Shown here: piece by piece, positions 16,043-25,239 of the stretch
Layout of the letters: every line of letters begins with the position of its first letter
Numbering within the stretch: position 1 is the stretch's first letter
DNA from: Ruminococcus flavefaciens ATCC 19208
Lineage (GTDB): Bacteria > Bacillota > Clostridia > Oscillospirales > Ruminococcaceae
Direction: 5' to 3'
NCBI RefSeq assembly: GCF_000518765.1
Contig: NZ_JAEF01000006.1
Span: 62,001 to 126,000, forward strand
DNA length: 64,000 nt
Translations under genes and position numbers: made by a program
The notes under the pieces: generated by a model
What the model was told of the DNA's origin: nothing
Seen by the model: the letters and a program-made list of their open reading frames with translations, nothing else
Database searches by the model: none

Positions 16043-19000
16043 ATGAGGCGGATATTAAAAAGAATGACAGCTGCGATCTCGGCAGCGATAGTGACAATTG
16101 TTTCAGTACCTGATGATGTATATGCTGAAGCAGGCAGGCTTATAATAACAGAAAACAGTCGCAGGCAGGAGATACCGTCTTCACGCTGCGGTATTTTTTC
16201 ACTTCCTCAGCTTCATATAACCACACTTGCCGACAAAATGAGCATTACGCCTATGGTCGCATATTCGCCTATAGCTGAATATGCGGCAGAAACAGGATCA
16301 CAGCCGCTTCCTGAGGCGTTTGATATGCGTGATGTCTACAGTATGACCTCTGTAAAGGATCAGAAGAGCTTTGGTACCTGCTGGACACACGCTGCTATAG
16401 TAAGTGCCGAGACAAGTATGCTTGCAACAGATCCATATATCGACCTGTCTGAGCTTCATACATCATACTACAGCTATTACGGCGATGACCAGATGATAAT
16501 TGACAAGAAAACTACAGAGGGGATATTGTCCGAAGGCGGAAGCTCGAGGATAGTAACAAATCTCTGGGCACAGTGGATAGGTCCTGTCAGCGAAAGCAGG
16601 ATGCCATATTCCGATACATCTGTTTTCAATGATGCATCTAAGACTGTAGCTATGAAGTATCAGTCTGATTATCACCTGAAAAATGCATACAGCTTTGATT
16701 TCGACAGTGAAAGAAGCAATTTTGAAGAAGTTAATGCTCTTGTAAAGGACTTTGTATACAATGGACAGGCAGTAGATATATCATATATGTCTGAAAAGTC
16801 CTTAAACTGGAACAGCGAGTACAGTACTTCCAATTCAAAGAGAAAGCCGAGATTTGCCAATCACGGAGTAGCAGTCATAGGTTGGGACGACAGCTTTTCG
16901 GCTGAAAAGTTCATGAACGAGCCTGAGGGTGACGGAGCATGGCTGTGTAAGAACAGCTGGGGCACAAAAGACGGCGAGGGCGGATATTTCTGGATATCCT
17001 ACTATGACAGGAGCCTTAGTGATTTTGCGGCCTTTGAGCTTGAAAATGCAGACGAACACGAGATAATGTATCAGTATGATACATATGTACCTATACAGTC
17101 GTATTCAGCCTATGATACAGCCGAAGAGGAAGGACCTTCTTATTTTGCGGATATATTTGACAGTACAGGACCGACTCAGATAAGTGCTGTGGGAACTTAT
17201 ATACTTAATCCCAACACTGAGTACGAAATAACAGTATATACCGATATAAATGACGCTACCGATCCTACATCGGGAACACCTTCAGCTGTTACCAAGGGAA
17301 AGGCACAGCTCACGGGATTTCAGACCCTTGACCTTGATGCTCCTGTAGTTATTGACAGCGCAGAAAAGTTTTCGGTAGTTGTAAAGCTTTACTGCGAGGA
17401 TACTCCATTTGTACTGCCCTTTGAAAGCAGCTTCTACGCTCAGAATAAAGAGACAGATGAGATACAGGATATAAGCGGATTTGCAACAGATGCTCAGATC
17501 GCCGCAAACACAGGATCAGGAGAAAGTTTCATAAGCTCAGACGGAAAAGCATGGGACGACGTATACGATACAATTGATGGATACTCCGACGAAGAAAAAG
17601 CGAGGCTGCTTGAAACGTTCATAGAACAGCTTTACGACGGACTTGAAGAGAAGGACAGACTCCTTTATGACGATGCTGAAAAGAAGGAGAAGTTTTTCAG
17701 AGAGCTGTTTGCTGAAAGTGATATAAAGAGCAGAATGGGCAACGCAAACCTGAAGGTATACGGTGACCCAATAGGCAAGGTAAGATTTTCTCATGCCGAG
17801 GGCTATGTTCCTGAAGATGAAAAGCTGGAGCTTTCATCGGGCTTTGAGGACGGAAAGATATACTGGAAAGCTGATAACGGAGAGTACATGGAATATACCT
17901 CACCTATAACTGTCAGCAGTCCCGTGACTATATCCGCATATACAGACCTTACAGGAAAATACAGCGGAACTATATCCGAGGCGAGCCTTAATGCGGTTTC
18001 ACAGAGGCGGTTCGAGCCTGCAAAAGCCGTTCTCAACTGGCTTGCATATAATACAACATCTTCCGAAGATCACGGCGAACAGAAATATGCCGAAAGGGTA
18101 TCCGACAGTGAATACAATATAGACCTGTCATCGGATAAAGAACATATATGTCTTTATCTCGGAACTACAAACAATACCGAATACAGCGGAAAGAGCTATA
18201 AAGGCTACAGCTGGATAGAGGATATAGCCGCAGGTTACGGAAATACAGATGTAAAGCTTAAGCTTTCGGGTGAAGCAGCGGCAGATAATGTGGTAACAGT
18301 ACATATCAACAGAAAGATACTCGGATTCAATTATTTGTCCGAGACTATAAATTTCTCACTTGCAGACGAAATATATGCACCTGACGGCACGGAACTGAAA
18401 ATAAATTCATACGTCGGACAATACAGCGGACAGGAGCTGCGCGTTATCAAGGACGGCTCTGAGATAAATGTAAAAGTTCCTGAAAGAAAGGAAATGCCGC
18501 AGATAGCTATCGACTATACAGCCGAAGCCCTCGGACCTTTTACCGAGGAAATGATGGATTATATTGAAATATGTGTCGATGCAGATAAAAATGATAACTA
18601 TTACTCTGCAAAGGGCAGAAAAATGAGCGGCGATGACTGGATAAGTCTCGAGGACGGCTACTATTATATTTCGGTAATACCGGGTGAAGTCATATCAATA
18701 AAATTAGACGGCGGTGACGGTATGTTCGAGAGCAAGCCTTATTTATGTAAAGTACCGCAGGTACCTTTCATAAAGCCTGATATAAAAATGTTTGACACAG
18801 GCGATGCATCTGTGGTAAAATATACAGGTGCTGCGGAGATAGAAAAAACTCCGCTTATGTACATGAATGACATTATGTACGAAGCCCTTGCTTCCGATTA
18901 CGGTTACAGTACGGAAAGATTTACTGAGCTTATGAAGCAGAAGCTGGGAGTAGAGGAAAAAGATGTAAAGAACTTTACAGCGACAGCGTTCAAAAGCGGA

Positions 19001-19315
19001 AATGAGCTTGATTACGGAACTGAGTATATTGTCAGGTATCCTGCAACCAACAGCAGCTTTGCATCACAGGGAGAAAAAGTGGTATTCTATCCTGTGGGCG
19101 ATGTAAACCGAGACATTAAGGTAGATTCAGTTGATGCCTCAATGGTACTGAAGCATTATGCACTGGTATCCGTGGGCAGCGAGGGTGAGCTTGACGAAGC
19201 TCAGAAGCTTATGGCTGACATGAACGATGACGGTATGATAAATTCTGTGGACGCAGTACAGATACTGAAGATCTACTCAAAAATAATGACTGATAATACT
19301 TCAGCTCATTCATAA
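16043..19315 (+). CDS. Secreted papain-like (C1) cysteine peptidase with C-terminal dockerin
   Basis: About 1090 residues. The ATG at 16043 is chosen because AAAGGAGC lies ten bases upstream and a proper signal peptide (MRRILKRMTAAISAAIV...YAEA) follows. An upstream in-frame ATG (15968) falls inside the previous terminator. The peptidase domain shows the oxyanion Gln and catalytic Cys in KDQKSFGTCW, His in ANHGVAVIGWDD, and Asn in WLCKNSWGTKDG. Mid-protein there is a helical insert, then a chitobiase/Ig-like beta domain around residues 575-650. The last 75 residues are a type I dockerin (GDVNRDIKVDSVDASMVLKH and ADMNDDGMINSVDAVQILK). It probably acts outside the cell as a cellulosome-attached protease, and the substrate is unknown. 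Confidence 0.88.
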   Translation: MRRILKRMTAAISAAIVTIVSVPDDVYAEAGRLIITENSRRQEIPSSRCGIFSLPQLHITTLADKMSITPMVAYSPIAEYAAETGSQPLPEAFDMRDVYSMTSVKDQKSFGTCWTHAAIVSAETSMLATDPYIDLSELHTSYYSYYGDDQMIIDKKTTEGILSEGGSSRIVTNLWAQWIGPVSESRMPYSDTSVFNDASKTVAMKYQSDYHLKNAYSFDFDSERSNFEEVNALVKDFVYNGQAVDISYMSEKSLNWNSEYSTSNSKRKPRFANHGVAVIGWDDSFSAEKFMNEPEGDGAWLCKNSWGTKDGEGGYFWISYYDRSLSDFAAFELENADEHEIMYQYDTYVPIQSYSAYDTAEEEGPSYFADIFDSTGPTQISAVGTYILNPNTEYEITVYTDINDATDPTSGTPSAVTKGKAQLTGFQTLDLDAPVVIDSAEKFSVVVKLYCEDTPFVLPFESSFYAQNKETDEIQDISGFATDAQIAANTGSGESFISSDGKAWDDVYDTIDGYSDEEKARLLETFIEQLYDGLEEKDRLLYDDAEKKEKFFRELFAESDIKSRMGNANLKVYGDPIGKVRFSHAEGYVPEDEKLELSSGFEDGKIYWKADNGEYMEYTSPITVSSPVTISAYTDLTGKYSGTISEASLNAVSQRRFEPAKAVLNWLAYNTTSSEDHGEQKYAERVSDSEYNIDLSSDKEHICLYLGTTNNTEYSGKSYKGYSWIEDIAAGYGNTDVKLKLSGEAAADNVVTVHINRKILGFNYLSETINFSLADEIYAPDGTELKINSYVGQYSGQELRVIKDGSEINVKVPERKEMPQIAIDYTAEALGPFTEEMMDYIEICVDADKNDNYYSAKGRKMSGDDWISLEDGYYYISVIPGEVISIKLDGGDGMFESKPYLCKVPQVPFIKPDIKMFDTGDASVVKYTGAAEIEKTPLMYMNDIMYEALASDYGYSTERFTELMKQKLGVEEKDVKNFTATAFKSGNELDYGTEYIVRYPATNSSFASQGEKVVFYPVGDVNRDIKVDSVDASMVLKHYALVSVGSEGELDEAQKLMADMNDDGMINSVDAVQILKIYSKIMTDNTSAHS

Positions 19316-19965
19316 AATGATGCGAATGTACGTTTGATTAACTTTACTAAAACCGCACAAAAGAACTGTAATATTTTTTATGGTTTAGTCAATAAGTATA
19401 AATTGGAGCGTTGTTCTTTGTGTAATAGGTGTTATTTTGCTTTTACCGTTTTGTAACTTTTTGATATTAATGGTATGATTTGTGTTATAATTGACAAAAA
19501 ATAAGTGTTGAAAATATACATGATGTTCAAAAATGATTAAGGAACGATACAAAATATTGACTTTAACCGCAAGATACGGTATATTTGTATATGCAAAAGC
19601 AATTGTTGCACAGTATTGTGAAAGAAAGTTCAGAATAAATTGTTCTGACAGAAAAACTTGCTGTGAAGCATTCAGAGTCCGTTCGGTTTTTATGGCAAAA
19701 ATTAGCGGAGGACTTCCGTGAACGATGTCTCCTGCGGACAGCTGAGATGCAGACGATTGCAGCAAAAACAAGTACAACATGGACGGCAGTCCTTGTTATA
19801 TGCAAAGAACAAAAGAAAAGGTAAAACATAACGGTTGCAGGACGCTTGCGGTGAGCACAATCATCGGGCAGAAAGATTGACCGCCATGCGATACCGCAAA
19901 ATCTATTATTCACGAATATTATACACGGTAATGTATAATATACATATTTAAGGAGGAAAAATCTC
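19316..19965 (+). other. Long gene-free leader before the ABC importer
   Basis: I find no convincing gene in these 650 bases. A possible promoter TTGATA...TATAAT (about 19463-19493) would give a leader of roughly 470 bases. Dyads are present, notably GCGGT...CAATC paired with GATTG...ACCGC at about 19848-19884. The ribosome-binding site AAGGAGG sits just before the binding-protein start. No known riboswitch signature was recognised. Confidence 0.35.
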
Positions 19966-21447
19966 ATGAACACACTTAAGAGAACATTAGCTTTAGTAGC
20001 TACACTCGCTATGACAGCTACAGCATTTGCTAGCTGCGGCGATGAGAAGAAGGACGACAACAGCTCTGAAACAACAACAGCTGCTGCTACAGAGGCAACA
20101 ACTGCTGCTGACGGTGAGGGCACAACAGATTCTGCAGAGCCACCAGTTGGTGACCACCAGATCGATGCTTCAGTTAAGACAGGCGGTGACACATTCACAG
20201 TTGCAGCTTGGAACGCTGATGACGTACCTGCTCTTATCGCACAGTGGAAGGGCCTTTCATATGACACAATCGTTGAAGATCTCGCAAACAACAAGGTTGA
20301 CGGCATAAACGCTATCATCTTCGGTGTTGGCGGCGGTGAAGCTTCTGAGCGTTATGATCAGCTCTTCAACGACGGCGGCGATCTCGACGTTTACTTCTGT
20401 GAAGCAGACTGGGCTCTCAAGTACATCAACGATGATACTAAGACTCTGGATCTTGCTAAGCTCGGTCTCACCGATGCAGACTTCGCAAATATGTATGATT
20501 ACACAAACCAGATCGGTCTTACAACAGACGGCGTTCGCAAGGGCGTTTCATGGCAGGCAGCAGCAGGCGGCTTCGCTTACAGAGCTGACCTCGCTGAGGA
20601 ATACCTCGGTGCTAAGACTCCTGAAGAGATGCAGGAGAAGGTTAAGGACTGGGATGCTTTCGTAGATGCTGCTAAGACAGTATCTGAGAAGTCTGGTAAG
20701 AAGGTTGCTCTTGCTGACTCACTCGGTGGCCTCTGGCAGGCATTTGCTTGCGGTCGTACATCACCTTGGGTTGAGGACAACAAGCTCGTTATCGATGACT
20801 TCTGCAAGGACTTCGGCGAAACAGCTAAGGCTCTTTGGGACTGCGGCGGAGTTACAAAAAACAACCAGTGGTCTGATGAGGCTTGGACAGCTGCCGGCGT
20901 AAGCGGCAACGTAATGGGTTACTTCGTATCAACATGGGGCTTCGGCGGATTCTTCCTCGATGCTGCAGGCGGCGAAGGCGGCGCTCAGTACGGCAAGTGG
21001 AACGTATGTGAAGGACCACAGTCATTCTACTGGGGCGGTACATGGATCGTTGTTAATCCAAAGACTGATAACGGTGAAGAGGCTCAGCAGTTTATCCTTT
21101 CTGCTACATCTGACGAGGCTCAGATGACAGCATACGCAAAGGCAAAGCCTGAGTATGTAAACAACTCTAAGGTTATGGATGCTCTTATCGCTGACAACAC
21201 AGTATTCAACGAGAAGATCTCCGGCAACTTCAAGGATGGTCAGAACTACTTCGCTGAACTCGCTAAGAACGCTAAGTCAATCGACTTCAAGGGACTTATC
21301 ACACCTTACGATGCAACAATTAAGGGTGACTTCGTAACAGCTGTTAGAGAGCAGTACCTTGATGGCGGCAAGTCTTGGGACGATGCAATGGAGACATTCA
21401 AGGACAAGGTTGCTGAAGACGTAACAACTCTCGATTGGGATGACTAA
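19966..21447 (+). CDS. Carbohydrate ABC transporter substrate-binding lipoprotein
   Basis: 493 residues. The signal peptide ends in a lipobox (ATAFASC, Cys about 24), followed by a Thr/Ala/Glu-rich linker anchoring the protein to the membrane. The mature part has the family 1 extracellular solute-binding layout: an N-terminal strand FTVAAWNADD, GDLDVYFCEADWALKY, aromatic residues around GKWNVCEGPQSFYWGG, and a helical C-terminus. Such proteins bind oligosaccharides, and cello- or xylo-oligosaccharides would fit this genome but are inferred. Two permease genes follow. Codon usage is strongly biased (GAC, AAG, CTC), as expected for an abundantly made protein. The ribosome-binding site AAGGAGG is strong. 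Confidence 0.9.
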   Translation: MNTLKRTLALVATLAMTATAFASCGDEKKDDNSSETTTAAATEATTAADGEGTTDSAEPPVGDHQIDASVKTGGDTFTVAAWNADDVPALIAQWKGLSYDTIVEDLANNKVDGINAIIFGVGGGEASERYDQLFNDGGDLDVYFCEADWALKYINDDTKTLDLAKLGLTDADFANMYDYTNQIGLTTDGVRKGVSWQAAAGGFAYRADLAEEYLGAKTPEEMQEKVKDWDAFVDAAKTVSEKSGKKVALADSLGGLWQAFACGRTSPWVEDNKLVIDDFCKDFGETAKALWDCGGVTKNNQWSDEAWTAAGVSGNVMGYFVSTWGFGGFFLDAAGGEGGAQYGKWNVCEGPQSFYWGGTWIVVNPKTDNGEEAQQFILSATSDEAQMTAYAKAKPEYVNNSKVMDALIADNTVFNEKISGNFKDGQNYFAELAKNAKSIDFKGLITPYDATIKGDFVTAVREQYLDGGKSWDDAMETFKDKVAEDVTTLDWDD

Positions 21448-21485
21448 TTTAAAATAGTCTGAACTATTTACAATGTAATAAATAT

Positions 21486-21515
21486 ACCTACGGAATACTT
21501 ATGTATTCCGTAGGT
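21486..21515 (+). promoter_or_regulatory. Intercistronic hairpin between binding protein and permeases
   Basis: ACCTACGGAATAC and GTATTCCGTAGGT form a perfect 13-bp stem with a TTAT loop, without a proper T tract after it. Hairpins here typically protect the upstream mRNA or partly terminate, keeping binding-protein levels above permease levels. Confidence 0.7.
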
Positions 21516-21555
21516 GTATATTTATTTATACTATTATTCCGAGAGGGTGTGTGTT

Positions 21556-22608
21556 ATGGCGTCAGGCGCGCAGAGGCGTATAAAGTCTATTAGCTATGCT
21601 AAGTATGGTTATATCTTTATATTGCCATTTTTTCTTGTTTATTTCTTTTTCCAGTTATGGCCGTTGATTAACACCTTTATTGTAAGTTTCCACGGCAATG
21701 GTAAGTCCATTCAGGATTGGGTAGGACTTCAGAACTACAAAGACATTTTATTTGGCGGTACTCGTAAAGTCAGAGTTATCCATGAGAGCTTCTTCAAGTG
21801 TCTGAAGAATACAGTTATTCTTTGGGTTGGTAACTTTATTCCTCAGCTTGCTCTTTCACTTTCTCTGGCTGTATGGTTTACAGAAGCACAGTTAAAGATC
21901 CCGGGAAAGGGCTTCTTTAAGATCGTTATGTACCTTCCAAATATTATCACAGCTGCATCAGTTGCTGTACTTTTCCTTCAGCTTTGCGGACAGTCAGATA
22001 CAAACCCGGGTGCTCTCAACTTACTCCTCAACAAGATGGGTATAGTACACCGAGACGCGGTATCAGAGCACTATGATTCCATAAAATTCATTGACGGTGT
22101 TTGGCAGTCACGAGGCGTTGTAATGTTTATCCAGACATGGATGTGGTTCGGTAATACCATGATCATGCTCATGTCAGGTATTCAGGGTATCAACCCTTCA
22201 CTGTTTGAAGCTGCAAGCATCGACGGTGCAAGCTCAGGACAGGTATTCAGAAAGATAACTCTTCCTCTTCTGACACCTATCATGGCATATACACTGATCA
22301 CATCTATGATCGGTGGTCTCCAGATGTTTGATATTCCTTATCTTTACACAAATTCGACCACTCCAAAGGAGCACCTCAGAACCATGGCTGTAATGATCTT
22401 CCAGTACTTCCATGCTCAGGCTGATAATAACAAGATGGGCTATGCAGGTGCTGCATCAGTTCTCCTGTTCTTCATTACTCTTGCACTCGGACTTATTGCG
22501 TTCTATATGACTCGTGACAAGGATGAGATCGCTAAGAAGAAGCAGCGTAAAAAGATCGCTCAGCAGGCTAAGAGAGAAAGCAAGCAGTTTGGAGGGATCA
22601 ATTTATGA
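21556..22608 (+). CDS. Sugar ABC transporter permease, MalF type
   Basis: About 350 residues with six predicted membrane segments. The first follows a short basic cytoplasmic start (GYIFILPFFLVYFFFQLWP). The cytoplasmic EAA loop that contacts the ATPase is clear: EAASIDGASSGQVFRKITLPLL. The ATG at 21556 is preferred over an earlier in-frame one at 21514 because GAGAGGGTG lies just upstream and the extra 14 residues overlap the hairpin. It pairs with the next gene, overlapping by four bases (ATGA), to form the heterodimeric channel. No ATPase gene is nearby, so a shared MsmK-type ATPase encoded elsewhere is expected. Confidence 0.9.
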   Translation: MASGAQRRIKSISYAKYGYIFILPFFLVYFFFQLWPLINTFIVSFHGNGKSIQDWVGLQNYKDILFGGTRKVRVIHESFFKCLKNTVILWVGNFIPQLALSLSLAVWFTEAQLKIPGKGFFKIVMYLPNIITAASVAVLFLQLCGQSDTNPGALNLLLNKMGIVHRDAVSEHYDSIKFIDGVWQSRGVVMFIQTWMWFGNTMIMLMSGIQGINPSLFEAASIDGASSGQVFRKITLPLLTPIMAYTLITSMIGGLQMFDIPYLYTNSTTPKEHLRTMAVMIFQYFHAQADNNKMGYAGAASVLLFFITLALGLIAFYMTRDKDEIAKKKQRKKIAQQAKRESKQFGGINL

Positions 22609-23504
22609 GTAATAACATGAAATCAATTTATGGTAATGCTAAGGATAATTATAGCTTTAAGATCAAATTAAAGTCCGGAATACTCTTTTTCTGGTTCCTT
22701 ATCCTGACCATCATCTGTTTGCTTCCTATTTATATCCTTATAATCAATGCTACTCGTGAGCATTCGGAGATAGCAAACGGAATATCATTCATACCCGGCT
22801 CTAATCTGAAAGCAAACTTCCATAAGATAGTTACAGACCAGAACTTCAAGCTTTCATATAATGCACTTCACGGTTATAAGAACAGCTTGATAATCACTGT
22901 TTGTGCTACTTTCCTTACGGTTTTCTTCTCAGCTCTTACAGCTTACGGTATCCACGTATACGATTTCAAGATCAAGGAAGTTGCTTACTCAGTTATCCTC
23001 CTTGTTATGATGGTACCTATGCAGGTAACATCAGCAGGTTTCGTATCATTCATGTCTGACCTGCATCTCACAAATACATACTGGCCGCTCATTATCCCTG
23101 CTATTGCAGCACCTGCGGTCGTATACTTCATGAGATCCTACATGAAGTCGTCATTCCCGCTGGACATTGTTGAAGCAGCTCGAATTGACGGATGCAGCGA
23201 GTTCAGAACATTCTTATCAATTGCAATCCCAATGATGAAGCCGGCTATAGCTGTACAGGCTATCTTCGCTTTCATCGCAAGCTGGAACAACTTCTATACA
23301 CCTAACATGATCCTTATCAATGTTAAGCTCAATAAGAAGACACTTCCAATGATGGTTGCCGCTCTTCAGTCATCAGATAAGTTCAATGACTACGGTGCTA
23401 TCTACCTTGCAATTGCACTTTCAATTATTCCTATCATTATTGCATACGTTCTCCTTTCAAGATTCATCATCGCTGGTGTTGCTCTTGGCGGCGTAAAGGA
23501 ATAA
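22605..23504 (+). CDS. Sugar ABC transporter permease, MalG type
   Basis: 299 residues and six predicted membrane segments, starting with FWFLILTIICLLPIYILIIN after a short cytoplasmic tail. It has the conserved EAA loop EAARIDGCSEFRTFLSIAIP and the usual MalG-like ending ...FIIAGVALGGVKE. The start overlaps the stop of the first permease, which gives translational coupling. Together with the upstream binding lipoprotein it forms a carbohydrate import system of the CUT1 class. The direction and identity of the sugar are inferred from genome context only. A double terminator follows immediately. Confidence 0.92.
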   Translation: MSNNMKSIYGNAKDNYSFKIKLKSGILFFWFLILTIICLLPIYILIINATREHSEIANGISFIPGSNLKANFHKIVTDQNFKLSYNALHGYKNSLIITVCATFLTVFFSALTAYGIHVYDFKIKEVAYSVILLVMMVPMQVTSAGFVSFMSDLHLTNTYWPLIIPAIAAPAVVYFMRSYMKSSFPLDIVEAARIDGCSEFRTFLSIAIPMMKPAIAVQAIFAFIASWNNFYTPNMILINVKLNKKTLPMMVAALQSSDKFNDYGAIYLAIALSIIPIIIAYVLLSRFIIAGVALGGVKE

Positions 23505-23515
23505 TTAAAAAATCA

Positions 23516-23568
23516 CAGCACACTTCGGTGTGCTGTTTTTTTATGGACGCTTAAAGCGTCCTTTTTTT
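23516..23568 (+). terminator. Tandem terminators after the ABC importer
   Basis: The first is CAGCACAC, a TTCG tetraloop and GTGTGCTG followed by seven T. The second is GGACGCTT/AAGCGTCC followed by seven T. They separate the importer from the sporulation operon. Confidence 0.9.
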
Positions 23569-23621
23569 ATGCATAAATGGAAACAGCGGTGAATAAGATG
23601 TAACAAAAGGAGCTGATGAAA

Positions 23622-24539
23622 ATGAATGGTAGTACAAGCACAGACATTATAATGAACTATATGCCTGAAAAAATCAGGGAGCTTTTCAAAGCTGTCACAA
23701 AGGATAAGCTTAATGATGTTATGGAAATCAGACTCAGGGCAGGAGGTGCTGTATACTTGGTATATCCGGACAGAATATGCTATCTCAGCATAAGCGGAGA
23801 GCTTATGGATATTTTTTCGGACAGGACTTATATTGTCAGCGGAGTTATTATCCGTGAAGTTATCGACAGGTTATGTCATTATTCAATGCATAGCTGTACA
23901 AAACAGTTAAAGGAGGGCTATTTTGTAATTGAAAACGGAGTAAGAGTGGGAGTATCTGGTACATATTCAACAAATGATGCGGCTCTTCTCACGGACTTCA
24001 CATCGGTAAATTTCAGAGTATCAAGGTGTATCAAAGGCTGTGCAGATGCTGTTTTTTCACAAGTATACGGCAGGAACACTATCATCTGCGGCGGAGTTAA
24101 TTCAGGAAAAACAACTGTACTTCGTGAACTCTGCCGATTAACGGGCAGCTTTCGCAAGGTCACACTTATAGATGAGCGCAACGAGATATCATGTCTTGTT
24201 AGTGGGATACCGCAGAATGATGTAGGCTGTCTTACAGATGTGATAAGCGGAAGTCTGCGGCATGCAGGCATAATGTCTGCAATAAGGACTTTGTCACCCG
24301 ATGTGATCTTTTGTGATGAGATAGCCTCTGAAAAAGATGTTGAAGCCATAGTTGACGGTATCGGCTGCGGAGTTGGATTTGTAGTAACAGCCCATGCCAC
24401 GAATTATGCTGATCTGTTGAAAAGAAAGGAGATAAGATACCTTATGGAGCATGGTAAGATTGATACTGTGGTATTCTTAAAAGGGGCAGACTCTCCCGGT
24501 GAAGTCAGAGAGATAAGGAGGCTGAAAAATGTGGATTAA
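23622..24539 (+). CDS. spoIIIAA: Stage III sporulation protein AA (ATPase)
   Basis: About 305 residues. It is a secretion-type ATPase with Walker A IICGGVNSGKTTVLREL, Walker B VIFCDEIAS and a following Asp/His-rich loop near VTAHATN. It is the cytoplasmic motor of the channel built between mother cell and forespore. The ATG at 23622 lies ten bases after AAAGGAG; an in-frame ATG at 23616 is too close to it. It is the first gene of an eight-gene operon in the canonical AA-AH order, and its end overlaps spoIIIAB by 11 bases. The forespore or mother-cell promoter could not be assigned confidently. Confidence 0.95.
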   Translation: MNGSTSTDIIMNYMPEKIRELFKAVTKDKLNDVMEIRLRAGGAVYLVYPDRICYLSISGELMDIFSDRTYIVSGVIIREVIDRLCHYSMHSCTKQLKEGYFVIENGVRVGVSGTYSTNDAALLTDFTSVNFRVSRCIKGCADAVFSQVYGRNTIICGGVNSGKTTVLRELCRLTGSFRKVTLIDERNEISCLVSGIPQNDVGCLTDVISGSLRHAGIMSAIRTLSPDVIFCDEIASEKDVEAIVDGIGCGVGFVVTAHATNYADLLKRKEIRYLMEHGKIDTVVFLKGADSPGEVREIRRLKNVD

Positions 24540-25032
24540 GCTCACTGCAGGGATTCTGTTTGTACTTGGCGGAATGTTTTGCGGCTTCAACATGGCAGAC
24601 AAGCTGAAAAAAGGTGTTGATTTCTGCACAGAAGCTGAAAGGCTGCTGAATATATGTGAATCTGAAATAAGGACAAGCAGCAGCGATGTATACAGTATAG
24701 TCAGAAGACTTAAAAAGGAGAAATTCAAAATAAATATATCCATTGATGGACTGCCTGAGTGCTACAGTCCCGAAACTGACTTCCGTGATCAGTGGTGTGA
24801 GGCTTTTCGCGGTATTAACTGGATAAATAAAGATGAGATTGACATTATGCTCTCACTTGGAAATATGCTTGGAACTACGGACGCAGAGGGACAGCTTAAA
24901 GGTATCAGCGATATCCGCACAAGGGTCGAAGGTCTTTATAAAATGCGACAGAATGAATATGACAGGAAGGGAAAGCTTTATAGAAGCATAGGGTTACTTA
25001 CAGGTGCGGCTTTAGGGATAATAATAATATGA
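24529..25032 (+). CDS. spoIIIAB: Stage III sporulation protein AB
   Basis: 167 residues, the usual length for SpoIIIAB. An N-terminal membrane segment (LTAGILFVLGGMFCGF) is followed by a helical cytoplasmic domain with the family pattern of heptads (LLNICESEIRTSSSDVYSIV), and the C-terminus ends in a second membrane segment (IGLLTGAALGIIII). It resembles GspF-type secretion proteins and sits in the channel base with SpoIIIAA. It overlaps spoIIIAA by 11 bases and spoIIIAC follows after nine. Confidence 0.92.
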   Translation: MWIKLTAGILFVLGGMFCGFNMADKLKKGVDFCTEAERLLNICESEIRTSSSDVYSIVRRLKKEKFKINISIDGLPECYSPETDFRDQWCEAFRGINWINKDEIDIMLSLGNMLGTTDAEGQLKGISDIRTRVEGLYKMRQNEYDRKGKLYRSIGLLTGAALGIIII

Positions 25033-25041
25033 GGAAATACT

Positions 25042-25239
25042 ATGAAAATAGATCTGATATTTAAAATAGCAGGTACAGGCATAATCGTAGCAGTGCTCAA
25101 TCTTGTACTGAAGCGGGCGGAACGTGAGGAACAGGCAATGATGACGACACTTGCCGGGCTTATAGTAGTTCTTGTGGTAATAGTCGATGAGATAGGTGAT
25201 CTTTTTGACAAGGTAAAGACGGTGTTCGGCTTATGGTAG
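25042..25239 (+). CDS. spoIIIAC: Stage III sporulation protein AC
   Basis: A 65-residue membrane protein with two hydrophobic segments (GTGIIVAVLNLVLKR and LAGLIVVLVVIVDEIG), exactly the size and pattern of SpoIIIAC. It lies between spoIIIAB and spoIIIAD and overlaps the latter by seven bases. It is an integral component of the sporulation feeding-tube channel. Identity rests on order and pattern because the protein is too short for a catalytic motif. Confidence 0.93.
   Translation: MKIDLIFKIAGTGIIVAVLNLVLKRAEREEQAMMTTLAGLIVVLVVIVDEIGDLFDKVKTVFGLW

Noticed and set aside
19680-19890. 6S RNA or a known riboswitch in the importer leader
   Set aside because: I could not match the conserved central bubble of 6S RNA or any riboswitch consensus; only unnamed dyads are visible.
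19563-20318. Minus-strand frame of 251 codons overlapping the importer leader and binding-protein gene
   Set aside because: It runs antisense to the binding-protein signal region and lacks family-like motifs; it is a by-product of the high-GC third positions of that gene.
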